64,000 nt of DNA from Nitrospira sp. (GTDB lineage: Bacteria; Nitrospirota; Nitrospiria; Nitrospirales; Nitrospiraceae). The position numbers and the translations under genes are program-made. The notes under the pieces were generated by a model. It had not been told where the DNA came from. It searched no databases and saw nothing but the letters and a program-made list of their open reading frames with translations. The stretch is taken from the NCBI GenBank assembly GCA_024331095.1, contig JANDJE010000003.1:99768-163767 (forward strand), written 5' to 3'. Below, piece after piece: positions 9,512 through 20,350 of the stretch (positions are counted from its first letter, which is position 1; each line of letters begins with the position of its first letter).

Positions 9512-9637
9512 GATCGGGCCTCTTTGCTCCGTGTGACGAGGGTTGACCGATTGACATCGACCGGGAAATGAGTCTTGCCATCCTGCGGGGAGTTCTTTCC
9601 CAAGACCGTTCTGCGATATGGACGGGAGGGAAGACGG

Positions 9638-10627
9638 CTATCGATCTCTGGTGATCATGTAATCGGCGGCGACCGTCAAGGCGCGTCGTGCCGGACCGTC
9701 TTCGAACAGGTCGAGCTCGCGCTTGGCCGCAGCCACGTATGTTCGGGCCCGATCCATCGCATAGGTGATCGACCCGTATTCCGTCATCAGAAACAGGATC
9801 CGTTCCAAGTCGGCGGCGCTCAGGGTCCTGGTCTCCATTCGGTCTTTGATCATGCGCGCGTCCTGCTCCGAGCACTGCCGAAGCAGATGAAGCAACGGAA
9901 GCGTGGCTTTCCCCTGCCGCAGGTCCTGTCCGATGGTTTTCCCCAGCGAGGCGCCGTTTGCGGTATAGTCCAAGGTGTCGTCGGCGACCTGGAAGGCGAT
10001 GCCCAGGTACTGTCCGAATCGAAACAGGGCATCTTGCTGCGCTTCGGAGGCTTCGGCCAAAATGGCGCCCATTCGACAGGCGGCCGCGATCAACCCGGCG
10101 GTTTTATGTTCGACGATTTTGATGTAATCGCTTTCGGGGATGGACGGATTGCCGTTGTAGTATAACTGCAGGACTTCCCCCTCCGCCATTTTCTTGCAGG
10201 CCTCGGCCAGCACTTCGTTGATGCCCTGGCTCCGAAACTCCACGACGCGGCACATGGCCCTGGTGTAAAGGTAGTCGCCTACGAGGATGCTGATTTGATT
10301 GCCCCACACCCGTCGCGCGGTCCGTCTGCCACGGCGGAGATCGGCCTCGTCGACGACGTCGTCGTGCAACAACGTGGCGGTGTGAATGAATTCCACCAGG
10401 CTTCCCAGTTGATGGTGCTCTTTGTCCGCGTAGCCGCAGAGCCGGGCGCTCAACAAAAGAAGAAGCGGTCTGATGCGCTTTCCGCCGCCGCTTAAGATTT
10501 GGGCGGCCACCGTGTTGACGAGCGCGACGCTGGAGTCGAGGTTTTGCTTCACCCGCTCTTCGACTTCTTCCAGCTCGTGACGATACGCCTCCCAGACGTC
10601 CGCCATGGTGTTGATGGTTGAAATCAC
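9638..10627 (-). CDS. Trans-polyprenyl diphosphate synthase (octaprenyl/heptaprenyl type)
   Basis: The track start at 10990 is too long. A GTG at 10627 has a GGAGG site four bases upstream and gives 329 residues, normal for long-chain polyprenyl synthases (an internal ATG at 10606 is an alternative). The first aspartate-rich motif is LLHDDVVDEADLRRG and the second is FQVADDTLDYT; both bind Mg-diphosphate. GGGKRIRPLLLLLSARL is the IPP-binding region. The enzyme elongates farnesyl or geranylgeranyl diphosphate with IPP to make the side chain of menaquinone or ubiquinone. This would feed the quinone pool used by the bd-like oxidases in this window. The product chain length cannot be read from sequence alone. 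Confidence 0.9.
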   Translation of the reverse strand: MISTINTMADVWEAYRHELEEVEERVKQNLDSSVALVNTVAAQILSGGGKRIRPLLLLLSARLCGYADKEHHQLGSLVEFIHTATLLHDDVVDEADLRRGRRTARRVWGNQISILVGDYLYTRAMCRVVEFRSQGINEVLAEACKKMAEGEVLQLYYNGNPSIPESDYIKIVEHKTAGLIAAACRMGAILAEASEAQQDALFRFGQYLGIAFQVADDTLDYTANGASLGKTIGQDLRQGKATLPLLHLLRQCSEQDARMIKDRMETRTLSAADLERILFLMTEYGSITYAMDRARTYVAAAKRELDLFEDGPARRALTVAADYMITRDR

Positions 10628-10715
10628 GGGGCCTCCACTCATGGAGGGGGATGGTATGGCAGAGTGGGAAATAAAGTCAAGCAAACGGTGGCGGTCATGG
10701 GGCGTCGGTGCAATC

Positions 10716-10745
10716 TTGACAGAGAGAGGACCCATCCAGTAAGTT
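10716..10745 (+). promoter_or_regulatory. Candidate sigma70-type promoter for gltB
   Basis: TTGACA, 18 bases, TAAGTT, about 125 bases upstream of the gltB start in the divergent space with the prenyl synthase gene. The -35 box is perfect and the -10 box is weak. Position and orientation suit gltBD. Confidence 0.3.
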
Positions 10746-10870
10746 CCTGCCTGAGAATCGGCTGAGAAATTCGGCCGGAGAATAATGAAATCAACCGGGT
10801 CCAGATCTCCTCGTTCGACGCGCTCCGTCCGATCAGGAAACCTCCCCACATTGTGAACGGGATACGGGAC

Positions 10871-13800
10871 ATGAACGTTCCAGGCTTTCCTCTCAAACAA
10901 GGGCTTTATGACCCCCAACACGAACGAGATTCCTGTGGAATCGGCTTCGTGGTCAACATCAAGGGGCAGAAGTCTCACGACATCGTCCAAAAAGGACTCC
11001 AGATTTTAGAACACCTCGCGCATCGCGGCGCGCAGGGAAGCGATCCTCGGACCGGCGACGGCGCAGGCATTCTGCTGCAGATTCCCCACGCGTTCATGAA
11101 ACGCGCGGCGGCCGATGTCGGCGTCTCGTTGGGAGAGGCCGGTGAATACGGAGTCGGGATGGTGTTTCTTCCGCCGCTAGAAGATCAGCGGCGCCAGTGC
11201 GAGCAGGTGTTCGGCGATATCATCAAAGAAGAGGGGTTGCGGCTGCTCGGCTGGAGAGACGTGCCGGTGAAGAGCGACGTCATCGGGGAAACGGCCAGGC
11301 GCACCGAACCCTTCATGCGCCAGCTCTTCGTCGCGAGGGACATCTTCAACGAGGCTCAGTTCGAGCGCAAGTTGTACGTCGTCCGCAAGCGGGCGGAGCG
11401 CGCGATCCGCGAGTCGGCCATCCAAGGACGCGACTATTTTTACGTGGCCAGCCTGTCCGTCAATACCATCGTGTACAAAGGACTGCTGCTCCCCCATCAG
11501 ATGGCGGAGTACTATCAGGATTTGCGGGATGACTCGCTGGTCAGCGCATTGGCGTTGGTCCATTCGCGATTCAGCACGAACACGTTCCCCACGTGGCCGC
11601 TGGCGCATCCCTATCGATATATCTGCCACAACGGGGAAATCAACACGCTGAAGGGCAACGTGAATTGGATGAAGGCCAGACAAGGCCGATTGAATTCGGA
11701 TCTGTTCGGCCCCGACATTGTCAAATTGTTTCCCATCGTCGATGAGCATCAAAGCGATTCGGCTTGCCTGGACAACGCCGTCGAGTTTCTGACGATGGGA
11801 GGGCGCTCGTTGCCGCACGCCATGATGATGCTCATTCCGGAGCCCTGGGTCGGCAATCCGCAGATGGATTTGGATCGTCGCGGGTTTTACGAATACCATG
11901 CCGCGATGCAGGAGCCGTGGGACGGGCCGGCCGCCGTGTGTTTTACGGACGGCAAACTGATCGGCGCCACCTTGGATCGAAACGGCCTGCGGCCCTGTCG
12001 CTATACGGTCACGACGGACGGGTTGGTCGTGTTGGCGTCGGAAGCGGGAGTCCTTCCCCTGGACATTCAGCGGGTCCGCCAAAAGGGCCGGTTGATGCCG
12101 GGTCGGATGTTTCTTGTGGACACGGTACAGGGGCGGATCATCGACGACGAAGAAGTTAAAGCGGGGATCGCCGGCCGAAAGCCCTACCGCGCCTGGGTGA
12201 CCCAGTATCGAATTTCATTGGATGAGTTGCCGGAACCGCTTAACGTGCCTCAGCCGGATCATCCGACCCTGCGTCAGCGGCAGCAGGCCTTCGGCTACAC
12301 GGTCGAAGAATTGAAGATGGTGATTACGCCGATGGTCGTGGAGGGGCAGGAGGCGGTCTCATCGATGGGGACCGACACGCCGCTCGCCGTGTTGTCCGAG
12401 CGCCCGCAACTGCTCTTTAAGTATTTCAAACAGCTTTTCGCCCAGGTGACGAATCCGCCGATCGATCCGATCCGCGAAGAGCTGGTCATGTCGCTTTCCA
12501 CCAGCATCGGGCCGAAGCCGAATCTCATGGAGGAGCATCCCGAGTCGTGTCGCCGGATTCGCGTCAAACAGCCGATCCTGACGAACGCCGACCTTCAGAA
12601 AATTCGGGAAATCGCGGATCCGCACTTCAAAAGCAAGACGCTCAAGATGCTCTTCCGGGTCGCCGCGGGGCCGGACGGATTGGAATCGGCCGTGGACGAC
12701 CTGTGCCGCCAGGCGTCGCAGGCGATTCGCGAAGGCTACAAGTTCCTGATTTTGAGCGACCGCGGCGTGAACGAGGAATGGGCGCCGATTCCCAGCTTGC
12801 TCGGCATCTCGGCGGTCCATCACCATTTGGTGCGGGAATGCACCAGGACGGAAGTGGGACTCATCGTCGAAAGCGGCGAGCCGCGCGACGTGCACCATTT
12901 CGCCTGTCTCATCGGATTCGGCGCCGGTACGGTGAATCCCTATCTGGTGTTCGAGTCTCTGGTGGACATGGAGCGGGACGGCTATTTGCCGGAGGGGTTG
13001 GATGCGCAGACCGCCGAGGGAAAATATATCAAGGCCGTCGGGAAGGGATTGCTCAAGATCTTTTCCAAGATGGGGATTTCGACCGTGCAATCTTATTGCG
13101 GCGCGCAGATTTTTGAGGCCATCGGTCTGAATCATGAGTTGATCGACCGCTATTTTACGGGCACCGCCTCGCGCATCGAAGGCATCGGCATTCGAGAAAT
13201 CGGGGAAGAAACCGTTCGCCGGCATCGTGTGGCCTACGAGCCGGCGCCGATTCGTCAACTTGATTTCGGCGGGGAGATTCACTATCGCGTCCAGGGCGAG
13301 CATCACAACTGGAATCCCGAGACGATCTACAAGCTTCAACATGCGACCAGGTTGAACGACTCCAAGATTTACGAGGAGTTCGCGCAATTGGTGAACGATG
13401 AGAGCAAGCGGCGGTCGAATTTGCGGGGGCTGCTCGACTTTAAGTTCCTGCCGGAGCCTATTCCGCTCGAGGAGGTTGAGCCGGCAAAAGAGATCGTCAA
13501 ACGGTTCACGACCGGCGCTATGTCCTTTGGAGCGATTAGCAAGGAAGCTCACGAGACGCTTGCGATTGCGATGAACCGGATCGGCGCCAAGAGCAACACG
13601 GGGGAAGGCGGCGAGGACCCCGAGAGATTCATTCCGCTTCCCAACGGCGATTCCAAGAATTCCTACATCAAACAGGTGGCGTCGGCCAGGTTCGGCGTGA
13701 CGGCACACTATTTGGCCAACGCCAGAGAGTTGCAGATCAAGATGGCGCAGGGAGCCAAACCGGGCGAGGGCGGGCAGTTGCCCGGGCATAAGGTCGATGA

Positions 13801-15388
13801 AGTCATCGCGCGGCTGCGGTATTCGACGCCGGGCGTGCAATTGATCTCGCCGCCGCCGCACCACGACATCTATTCGATCGAGGACTTGGCCCAACTGATT
13901 TTCGACCTGAAAAACGCCAATCCAGAGGCGGACGTGTCGGTCAAGCTGGTCGCGGAGGTCGGAGTCGGGACCGTGGCCGCCGGCGTCGCCAAGGCTCACG
14001 CCGACAAGGTGTTGATCAGCGGAGACTCGGGCGGCACCGGCGCTTCGCCCCTGTCGTCCATCAAGTACGCGGGCATCCCATGGGAGTTGGGGTTGGCGGA
14101 AACTCACCAGACGCTGGTGATGAACGATCTTCGCGGGCGCATTCGCGTCGAAACGGACGGCCAATTGAAAACCGGCCGAGATGTCGCCATCGCCGCGCTC
14201 CTGGGAGCCGAAGAGTTCGGTTTCTCGACGGCGCCGTTGATCGTCGAGGGCTGCATCATGATGCGGAAGTGCCATCTCAATACCTGTCCGGTCGGAGTCG
14301 CGACGCAAGATCCCGCGCTTCGGAAAAAGTTCACGGGGCAGCCCGAACACGTAGTGAACTACTTTTTCTTCGTCGCCGAAGAACTGCGGAGAATCATGGC
14401 CGGGCTGGGATTCCGTACGGTCGGCGAGATGGTCGGACGAGTGGACAAACTCAAGGCCCACAAGGCGATCGACCACTGGAAAGCCAAGGGATTGGATCTG
14501 ACGGCCTTGTTGACGATGCCGAAAGTCGGGCCAGACACGGCGCGTCATTGCGTGCAGGCTCAGGATCACGGGATTGCGGACGTCCTCGATAGAAAATTGA
14601 TCGAGCTCTGTGCGCCGGCGATCGAACGAGGCGAATCGGTCAAACTCGATTTGCCGATCCGCAACGTGAATCGCGCGGTCGGGACGATGTTGTCAGGCCG
14701 CATCGCAAAGCGGTACGGCCTGGATGGCTTGCCGCCTGATACCATCACGATCAAATTCAACGGCTCGGCCGGGCAGTCGTTCGGTGCGTTTCTTGCCCGA
14801 GGCGTCACCCTCGTTCTTGAAGGCGAGTCGAACGATTATTTGGGTAAAGGCCTGTCGGGCGGAAAGATCGTCGTTTTTCCTCCCAAAGAGGCGACGTTCA
14901 ATCCCGAAGAGACGATTTTGATCGGGAATACGTCGCTGTACGGCGCGACGCAGGGCGAAGCCTATTTCTACGGTATGGCGGGAGAACGGTTTGCGGTCCG
15001 CAACAGCGGCGCGCGCGCCGTCGTCGAGGGGACGGGCGATCACGGCTGCGAATATATGACGGGCGGCGTGGTGGTCGTATTGGGGAGCACCGGCCGAAAT
15101 TTCGCCGCCGGTATGTCGGGTGGTATCGCTTTCATCTTGAACGAGTTGGGGAAATTCGAGTCCCGCTGCAATCTCGGCATGGTCGAGCTTGAAGCGGTGA
15201 GGACGGAAGAAGACAAAAAGATGCTGCATGAGATGATCGCGTCGCATTTCATGCATACCGGCAGCCGAAACGCGAAGCGGATTCTTGACGCGTGGGAGGC
15301 GTTGTTGCCCAAATTCGTGAAGGTGATGCCGACCGACTACAAGCGGGTGCTCGAAGAGCGCAAACGCAAGGCCGGCGCCGCGCACTAG
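10871..15388 (+). CDS. gltB: Glutamate synthase large subunit (GltB)
   Basis: The protein is 1505 residues from the ATG at 10871, chosen over the GTG at 10853 because it has purine-rich sequence just upstream and gives a normal N-terminus. The class II amidotransferase nucleophile is the Cys in [12 protein letters not shown], unmasked after removal of a short propeptide. The central region includes the FMN-binding synthase domain ([10 protein letters not shown], and later [13 protein letters not shown]). [15 protein letters not shown] holds the 3Fe-4S cysteines. A C-terminal beta-helix domain follows. Together with GltD it converts 2-oxoglutarate and glutamine to two glutamates in the cytoplasm, the second half of GS-GOGAT ammonium assimilation. 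gltD follows 26 bases later. Confidence 0.97.
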   Translation: MNVPGFPLKQGLYDPQHERDSCGIGFVVNIKGQKSHDIVQKGLQILEHLAHRGAQGSDPRTGDGAGILLQIPHAFMKRAAADVGVSLGEAGEYGVGMVFLPPLEDQRRQCEQVFGDIIKEEGLRLLGWRDVPVKSDVIGETARRTEPFMRQLFVARDIFNEAQFERKLYVVRKRAERAIRESAIQGRDYFYVASLSVNTIVYKGLLLPHQMAEYYQDLRDDSLVSALALVHSRFSTNTFPTWPLAHPYRYICHNGEINTLKGNVNWMKARQGRLNSDLFGPDIVKLFPIVDEHQSDSACLDNAVEFLTMGGRSLPHAMMMLIPEPWVGNPQMDLDRRGFYEYHAAMQEPWDGPAAVCFTDGKLIGATLDRNGLRPCRYTVTTDGLVVLASEAGVLPLDIQRVRQKGRLMPGRMFLVDTVQGRIIDDEEVKAGIAGRKPYRAWVTQYRISLDELPEPLNVPQPDHPTLRQRQQAFGYTVEELKMVITPMVVEGQEAVSSMGTDTPLAVLSERPQLLFKYFKQLFAQVTNPPIDPIREELVMSLSTSIGPKPNLMEEHPESCRRIRVKQPILTNADLQKIREIADPHFKSKTLKMLFRVAAGPDGLESAVDDLCRQASQAIREGYKFLILSDRGVNEEWAPIPSLLGISAVHHHLVRECTRTEVGLIVESGEPRDVHHFACLIGFGAGTVNPYLVFESLVDMERDGYLPEGLDAQTAEGKYIKAVGKGLLKIFSKMGISTVQSYCGAQIFEAIGLNHELIDRYFTGTASRIEGIGIREIGEETVRRHRVAYEPAPIRQLDFGGEIHYRVQGEHHNWNPETIYKLQHATRLNDSKIYEEFAQLVNDESKRRSNLRGLLDFKFLPEPIPLEEVEPAKEIVKRFTTGAMSFGAISKEAHETLAIAMNRIGAKSNTGEGGEDPERFIPLPNGDSKNSYIKQVASARFGVTAHYLANARELQIKMAQGAKPGEGGQLPGHKVDEVIARLRYSTPGVQLISPPPHHDIYSIEDLAQLIFDLKNANPEADVSVKLVAEVGVGTVAAGVAKAHADKVLISGDSGGTGASPLSSIKYAGIPWELGLAETHQTLVMNDLRGRIRVETDGQLKTGRDVAIAALLGAEEFGFSTAPLIVEGCIMMRKCHLNTCPVGVATQDPALRKKFTGQPEHVVNYFFFVAEELRRIMAGLGFRTVGEMVGRVDKLKAHKAIDHWKAKGLDLTALLTMPKVGPDTARHCVQAQDHGIADVLDRKLIELCAPAIERGESVKLDLPIRNVNRAVGTMLSGRIAKRYGLDGLPPDTITIKFNGSAGQSFGAFLARGVTLVLEGESNDYLGKGLSGGKIVVFPPKEATFNPEETILIGNTSLYGATQGEAYFYGMAGERFAVRNSGARAVVEGTGDHGCEYMTGGVVVVLGSTGRNFAAGMSGGIAFILNELGKFESRCNLGMVELEAVRTEEDKKMLHEMIASHFMHTGSRNAKRILDAWEALLPKFVKVMPTDYKRVLEERKRKAGAAH

Positions 15389-15414
15389 GACGTTCGTCGG
15401 AGCGTTGAACACAG

Positions 15415-16851
15415 ATGGGAGATCCGAAAGGTTTCATCAAATTCGCGCGCGAGGGGCCGAAGCGTCGCCCCGTCGAGTTGCGCGTTAAGGATTGGAAAGA
15501 ACTGTACGAGCCGATTTCCGACGAGAAGTTGCGGGTGCAAGGGGCTCGTTGCATGGATTGCGGCGTCCCGTTTTGCCAAAGCACCAACGGTTGTCCGGTC
15601 GTCAATCTGATTCCCGAATGGAACGACCTCATTTACCGAGGTCGGTGGCTCAGCGCCCTCAAGGCGCTGCACGCCACCAATAATTTCCCGGAATTCACCG
15701 GGCGCCTCTGTCCGGCGCCCTGCGAGTCCGCCTGTGTGTTGGGGATCAATGAAGATCCGGTCTCCATTCGGATCATCGAGTGGAATATCATCGAGCACGG
15801 ATTCAGCGAAGGGTTGGTGGAACCGATTCTGCCGGTCTCCAAGACAGGCAAGACGGTCGCGATCGTCGGATCGGGCCCGGCCGGGCTGGCCGCGGCGCAG
15901 CAGTTGTGCCGCGCCGGCCATGATGTCACGGTGTTTGAGAAGGCGGACCGCATCGGTGGATTGTTGCGGTACGGAATTCCCGATTTCAAGATGGAAAAAT
16001 GGGTCATCGACCGCCGCCTCGATCAGATGCGGGCCGAAGGCGTTACGTTCGTGACCAACGTGGCGGTCGGAAAAGACCTGTCCGGGGACGAGCTGCTTAA
16101 GCGATTTGACGCCGTCGGGCTCACGATCGGCGCCGAGCGGCCGAGGGATCTCTCCGTGCCGGGTCGCGAGCTGAAAGGCATTCACTTTGCGATGGACTAC
16201 TTGACCCAACAAAACAAGCGCAACGCCGGGGACTCGATCACGGACGAGCCGATCACCGCGAAGGATAAGCGCGTGGTGATTATCGGCGGCGGCGATACGG
16301 GGTCCGACTGTTTGGGGACGGCACACCGACAAGGTTGTCGAGAGGTGCATCAGTTCGAATTGTTGCCGGAACCGCCCCCGCAGCGCGCCGAGTCGACCCC
16401 TTGGCCGCTCTGGCCTATGCAGTTGCGTACTTCGCATGCCCATGAGGAGGGCTGCGATCGGCAGTGGAGCGTGTCCACCACGAAATTCAGCGGGCGGAAC
16501 GGCCATGTCACCAAGTTGCACGCCCATCGCGTGGCCTATGAAAACGGAAAATTCACGCCGATCCCCGATACCGACTTTGAGATGGATGTTGATTTGGTGC
16601 TGCTGGCCATGGGCTTCACCGGGCCCGTCAAGCAGGGGTTGTTGGACAGCCTCGGCGTGAAATATGATCAGCGGGGGGCGGTGCAAGTGGACGAAAACTT
16701 TATGACCGACCTTGACGGGGTGTTTGCCGGCGGCGATACGAGGCGCGGCGCTTCTCTTATTGTCTGGGCCATCGCCGAAGGGCGGAAAATGGCCGCCGGC
16801 ATCGACAGGTATTTACGGGCTGGAAAGTCGGCGAAACGCGCTCGGTTGTGA
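15415..16851 (+). CDS. gltD: Glutamate synthase small subunit (GltD)
   Basis: A 478-residue protein. The N-terminal 4Fe-4S cysteines are in CMDCGVPFCQSTNGCP and CPAPCESACVLG. FAD binding is shown by GSGPAGLAAAQQL and NADPH binding by GGGDTGSDCLGTAHR, with GVFAGGDTRRGASLIVWAI near the C-terminus. It oxidises NAD(P)H and passes electrons through its iron-sulfur clusters to GltB. It is placed immediately after gltB and surely co-transcribed. No strong terminator is evident downstream; only a short self-complementary CACGATCGTG followed by T residues occurs near 16880. Confidence 0.97.
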   Translation: MGDPKGFIKFAREGPKRRPVELRVKDWKELYEPISDEKLRVQGARCMDCGVPFCQSTNGCPVVNLIPEWNDLIYRGRWLSALKALHATNNFPEFTGRLCPAPCESACVLGINEDPVSIRIIEWNIIEHGFSEGLVEPILPVSKTGKTVAIVGSGPAGLAAAQQLCRAGHDVTVFEKADRIGGLLRYGIPDFKMEKWVIDRRLDQMRAEGVTFVTNVAVGKDLSGDELLKRFDAVGLTIGAERPRDLSVPGRELKGIHFAMDYLTQQNKRNAGDSITDEPITAKDKRVVIIGGGDTGSDCLGTAHRQGCREVHQFELLPEPPPQRAESTPWPLWPMQLRTSHAHEEGCDRQWSVSTTKFSGRNGHVTKLHAHRVAYENGKFTPIPDTDFEMDVDLVLLAMGFTGPVKQGLLDSLGVKYDQRGAVQVDENFMTDLDGVFAGGDTRRGASLIVWAIAEGRKMAAGIDRYLRAGKSAKRARL

Positions 16852-16935
16852 TCGCGTCCGAACGATAAAGACCTTTCCACGATCGTGTCTTTTTAGCTCC
16901 TTTCCGAACACTTCCCTTGGCCCCTTTATTTATTT

Positions 16936-17190
16936 TTAACGGGTGGCCGTCTGTCTTCTATCGGTATAAAAACGGGAGCCGTTGCCCGGTAAAGGCGAAG
17001 CCGGTCTTCCGGTCCTTGGCCCCGCCAGGTGTTTGGGCGGGGAAACGGAGGCCGCGTTGTTTTGCTGGGCCTGACGAAGTACCTTATTGGACTCTCCCTC
17101 GAATACCCTCCAGGCCAATCCCGCCATCGCGGTTCCGAAAAACCAAACAAACGTCGTAAACACCGCAAACCCGATCAGCATGATGGTCAT
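16936..17190 (-). CDS. Small single-pass membrane protein, unknown function
   Basis: An 84-residue ORF whose ATG at 17190 is preceded by a near-perfect AAGGAGG site five bases upstream, the strongest argument that it is real. Residues 4-28 form one transmembrane segment (IGFAVFTTFVWFFGTAMAGLAW). The rest is a polar tail with VFEGESNKVLRQAQQNN and then a low-complexity, basic end. I do not recognise a family. It is convergent with gltD and stands alone. A gene of this kind is often missed by automated annotation. Confidence 0.55.
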   Translation of the reverse strand: MTIMLIGFAVFTTFVWFFGTAMAGLAWRVFEGESNKVLRQAQQNNAASVSPPKHLAGPRTGRPASPLPGNGSRFYTDRRQTATR

Positions 17191-17479
17191 GTTGCCTCCT
17201 TGGGAAAATTTATTAACAAGTTCGGTTTATGATAGCACAGTCCGTAAACTGTTCGCCGCCGGCCAAGCAGGAGCGAAACTCCCTGATCGACTCCGTGGAC
17301 ATCGATTCCCTCCAAGCAGGCGAGGAGTTGAACGCACTTCACGATGCGGGTGAACGGTGTTTGAATCGGAACATTTTCAAGAGCCGCTTGACTCTCGCCC
17401 CGGTTATGGCATGGTGCGGAAAAATATGCCAGCGAAATGCGCCATTGGAGTCCGGAACTCTTAGCAAGGAGGAGAATTG

Positions 17480-17878
17480 ATGATCAAGGTTGTTGCCGTT
17501 GCCATCGCCGTTGTAGTGTGCTCGACTTTTCTGAACGTGCATGCCCAAGAAGAGGTCGTGGAGTCTCCTGCCCCCGCAACGTCCCCTTCTCCGACGCCCC
17601 CGGAGTCTTCGACGGATCGGGATTCGGTCATGGAGAAGAGAAAAGACAAGAAAATGAAGCGGAAAAAGCACGATGGGGAGCGTGATGACGATGGAGGCAA
17701 AGAGGGAGACAACGATAAAAACGATAAAGAGAAGGGGAAAGGAAAGGGCAAGCACAAACATCGGCAGGATGGAGATCATCGCAAACGGGGGCTTGATCGA
17801 GCCGATGAGGCGGCCGGCGAGCATGGGAAACAGGGACGCGACAAGGCCAGAGGCCACGGCAAACACGGCCGGGATTAA
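17480..17878 (+). CDS. Secreted, highly charged Lys/Asp/Gly-rich protein of unknown function
   Basis: About 132 residues from the ATG at 17480 (the TTG at 17477 is less likely), with AAGGAGGAG upstream. Residues 1-23 form a signal peptide (MIKVVAVAIAVVVCSTFLNVHA). The mature part starts with a Pro/Ser-rich stretch (ESPAPATSPSPTPPESS) and then becomes an almost pure Lys/Arg/Asp/Glu/His/Gly sequence such as KKMKRKKHDGERDDDGG and KEKGKGKGKHKHRQDG. It is probably intrinsically disordered and periplasmic or extracellular. Metal or polyanion binding is possible because of the His/Asp content, but that is inference. Similar small charged exported proteins occur in Nitrospira and Geobacter-type genomes. 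Confidence 0.6.
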   Translation: MIKVVAVAIAVVVCSTFLNVHAQEEVVESPAPATSPSPTPPESSTDRDSVMEKRKDKKMKRKKHDGERDDDGGKEGDNDKNDKEKGKGKGKHKHRQDGDHRKRGLDRADEAAGEHGKQGRDKARGHGKHGRD

Positions 17879-17933
17879 AAAGGGGGATGATCGTGGCGGA
17901 AAGGCCGCAAAGAAGTCTGCAACTCGTGGGCTC

Positions 17934-18365
17934 TTAGGCGAAAGGGAGATTCAGCAGCTTTTTTATTTCGCAATGGGCCATGACGACGTCGGGGGCCCGT
18001 TGGAGCGCTTCGTAATAGCTGCGCTCGAACCCGTCTCCCTCTTCGGACGGGCGGATGAGGGCTCGTGCTTCGGCAACGAGAAAGACCGCCTGCTCCGCGA
18101 CGACGCGTTCTTCTTTCTCCAACAGTTCGTCGATACGTATGATCAAGTTGGAAAGAGGATGAAGCCACGTGAACCAAGGATCGTTCATGACCAACTGGAG
18201 CAATTGACCGGTCGAGTCGATGCGTCCATAAATTCGCTCGAAGGTGATCTGTTCCGCCACGATGAGCGCCTTATGTAATTTCAAAAGACCGTGCCGGACG
18301 TTCACCAGGGCATGGCGGAGAGACGTGGGGGGCGGCATTCGCGTGTGTTTCGAGGAGAGTGCCAT
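17934..18365 (-). CDS. Conserved hypothetical protein (helical, cytoplasmic)
   Basis: A 143-residue protein from the ATG at 18365 (MALSSKHTRM); the track start at 18410 adds an unconvincing leader. It appears all-helical, with a notable stretch LLQLVMNDPWFTWLHPLSNLIIRIDELLE that I recognise from uncharacterised bacterial proteins but cannot name. There is no signal peptide or membrane segment. It lies between the charged secreted protein (convergent) and the AAA ATPase gene (same strand). No obvious Shine-Dalgarno is seen. Confidence 0.6.
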   Translation of the reverse strand: MALSSKHTRMPPPTSLRHALVNVRHGLLKLHKALIVAEQITFERIYGRIDSTGQLLQLVMNDPWFTWLHPLSNLIIRIDELLEKEERVVAEQAVFLVAEARALIRPSEEGDGFERSYYEALQRAPDVVMAHCEIKKLLNLPFA

Positions 18366-18587
18366 GAGGGTATTGTAACAGGTTATCGGACGACGGGGCC
18401 GTAACAGCACGACATGGTTTCTTTTTCGCGTCCTTGCAGATTCTTATCGGCTGCTGCGGGTCTGGACTGTAACGGAACGTTGGAAAAATTTCGGTAAGAC
18501 GAGGCACGCAGAACAGGTGTGGCAAGCGGCTTGTGGGTCGGTGGTTTCAAATCGAAGAGTCGTCGGGATGAAGAGATGGCAGCGTCG

Positions 18588-20141
18588 TTACCGCACGTTG
18601 ACGAACCGTCCTTGAGCCGTGCGTCTGAGTTCGTCGATGTCTTCATGCCTGGTGACGGAGATCGGAACGGTCTGGGACAATTCCTCGATCAGCAGATCGG
18701 TCGTCAGGGAAGTCCGTTGATGCAGGACACGATAGAGAGACGCCACGACGGCCTGTTCGATCTCGGACCCGCTAAACCCGTCGCTGGCGCCGGCCAGTTT
18801 GGTCAGGTCGAAGCGCGTCACGTCCTGCCTTCGAAGGCGCAAATGGATCTCCCAAATGGCCTTCCGTTCTTCATCGTCGGGCAAATCCACGAAAAAAATC
18901 TCGTCGAATCGACCCTTGCGAAGCAACTCGGGCGGCAAGGCCGAAAGATCGTTGGCGGTGGCGATGACAAAGACTTCCTGTTTTTTCTCTTGCAACCAGG
19001 TGAGGAAGGCGCCGAACAACCGGCGGCTCAAACCCGCGTCGGCCTCGCCGCCCCCTCGCCCTCCCGCCATGGCCTTTTCGATTTCGTCGATCCACAGCAC
19101 GATCGGCGACAGGGATTCGGCCGTCTCGATCGCTCGGCGGAAGTTTTTCTCCGATTCGCCGACGAATTTATCGAACAGCCGCCCCGCGTCGAGTTTGAGC
19201 AGCGGCAGTTGCCATGAGCGGGCGACGGCTTTTGCCGCGAGCGATTTTCCGCAACCGGGGACGCCTACCAGCATGATGCCGCGGGGAGGCGAGAGATTGA
19301 GCGCCTTGGCCTCGTCTGTAAACCCTACCTTGGCCCGCTCCAGCCACGCCTTCAAGTTGGCGAAGCCGCCCAGCTCGAATCGATTGTCTTCAAGAGGATA
19401 ATATTCCAGCAGACCTCCGTCCTTGATGAGTTGGATCTTGCGCTTCATGATGATGTGAACGGCCGAGGCGGAGAGGCGTCCATCCTCGACGAGACATTGC
19501 GTCACGACCTGGCGGGCTTGGTGAAGCGTGAGGCCGCGCAAAGCGCGGAGCACGGCTTCGTGCCCGTCGGTTCCGCCATCCGTCGTTGAAGTTATGTCGG
19601 CCCGACCGGCTTTATTCCGCGTGTGCCCGCCCGCGCCGCTCGGTTGCGGCGCCAGCCTCGGTCCGAGCGAGAGGAGCAGGTTGCGGAGCATGGATCGCAG
19701 CTCATTGACATCGGGCAACCGCAGTTCGAATCGAACCGAGAGATGTTCGATGTCCGACGGCAGGGTGAGGGGATGGCCGGTGATCACGCAGGTGGCGCGC
19801 GATCGGGAGAACACGGCCGCCACCTCTCGAAGCTGGCGCGCGACTTGCGGGTCCTGCAGATGCGGCGCCAGATCCTTGAGCCAAAAGACCGCTTCGACCG
19901 TCAATCCGTGCAGGTGTTGGAGCAGCGCCAGCGGGGCGGCGGTCAATTTGCTGAGCGTCGGCCCGTCGGATCGAGTCAGCCCTCTGGTGAGCGACCACTC
20001 GAACAGCGGCATCCGCTCTTGCGCCGCAACCGACTGAAGCAAGGCCGACACGCGATCTTCTTCCACCGTGTCGATCACGATGAGCGGATGAGAGGAGCGG
20101 ATCAGCGCGCGAAGGTCGTGCGTGCCGGTGGGAGGACTCAT
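18588..20141 (-). CDS. AAA+ ATPase, Ycf46/FtsH-like ATPase domain without protease domain
   Basis: 517 residues from the ATG at 20141. The N-terminal 250 residues match the non-catalytic region of Ycf46-type ATPases (LIVIDTVEEDRVSALLQSVA at the start, with a degenerate P-loop domain). The C-terminal half is a classic AAA+ module: Walker A GVPGCGKSLAAKAVARSW, pore-loop region DAGRLFDKFVGESEKNFRRAI, Walker B IVLWIDEIEKAM, and a Sensor 1 region IATANDLSALPPELLRKGRFDE. No HExxH zinc protease motif is present, so it is not FtsH. Cyanobacterial Ycf46 affects CO2 uptake regulation, but a role here is unknown. Cytoplasmic. Confidence 0.85.
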   Translation of the reverse strand: MSPPTGTHDLRALIRSSHPLIVIDTVEEDRVSALLQSVAAQERMPLFEWSLTRGLTRSDGPTLSKLTAAPLALLQHLHGLTVEAVFWLKDLAPHLQDPQVARQLREVAAVFSRSRATCVITGHPLTLPSDIEHLSVRFELRLPDVNELRSMLRNLLLSLGPRLAPQPSGAGGHTRNKAGRADITSTTDGGTDGHEAVLRALRGLTLHQARQVVTQCLVEDGRLSASAVHIIMKRKIQLIKDGGLLEYYPLEDNRFELGGFANLKAWLERAKVGFTDEAKALNLSPPRGIMLVGVPGCGKSLAAKAVARSWQLPLLKLDAGRLFDKFVGESEKNFRRAIETAESLSPIVLWIDEIEKAMAGGRGGGEADAGLSRRLFGAFLTWLQEKKQEVFVIATANDLSALPPELLRKGRFDEIFFVDLPDDEERKAIWEIHLRLRRQDVTRFDLTKLAGASDGFSGSEIEQAVVASLYRVLHQRTSLTTDLLIEELSQTVPISVTRHEDIDELRRTAQGRFVNVR

Positions 20142-20350
20142 CAAGAAATCATGGTAGCACGAGGGGCAAGTACGAAGAAGAAAACGAACGATTGTTGCGG
20201 GGATCGTCGCGAGGCGGGCGTCCGATGGGGGCGGCTTCTGATTACGGCGATTTCAGTTATGACGATTTCAAATGAGACTTGTCGGCATGACGCCGGCCGG
20301 GCCTGGATGATTCAGAGATCGCAACGGTCGGTTGGCGATCGGCTCCGGCA

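Noticed and set aside
12359-14569. 736-aa minus-strand ORF inside gltB
   Set aside because: Antisense shadow of gltB; gltB has complete, contiguous glutamate synthase motifs.
17229-17480. 83-aa plus-strand ORF before the charged-protein gene
   Set aside because: No signal, domain or Shine-Dalgarno, and composition is unlike its neighbours; probably non-coding.
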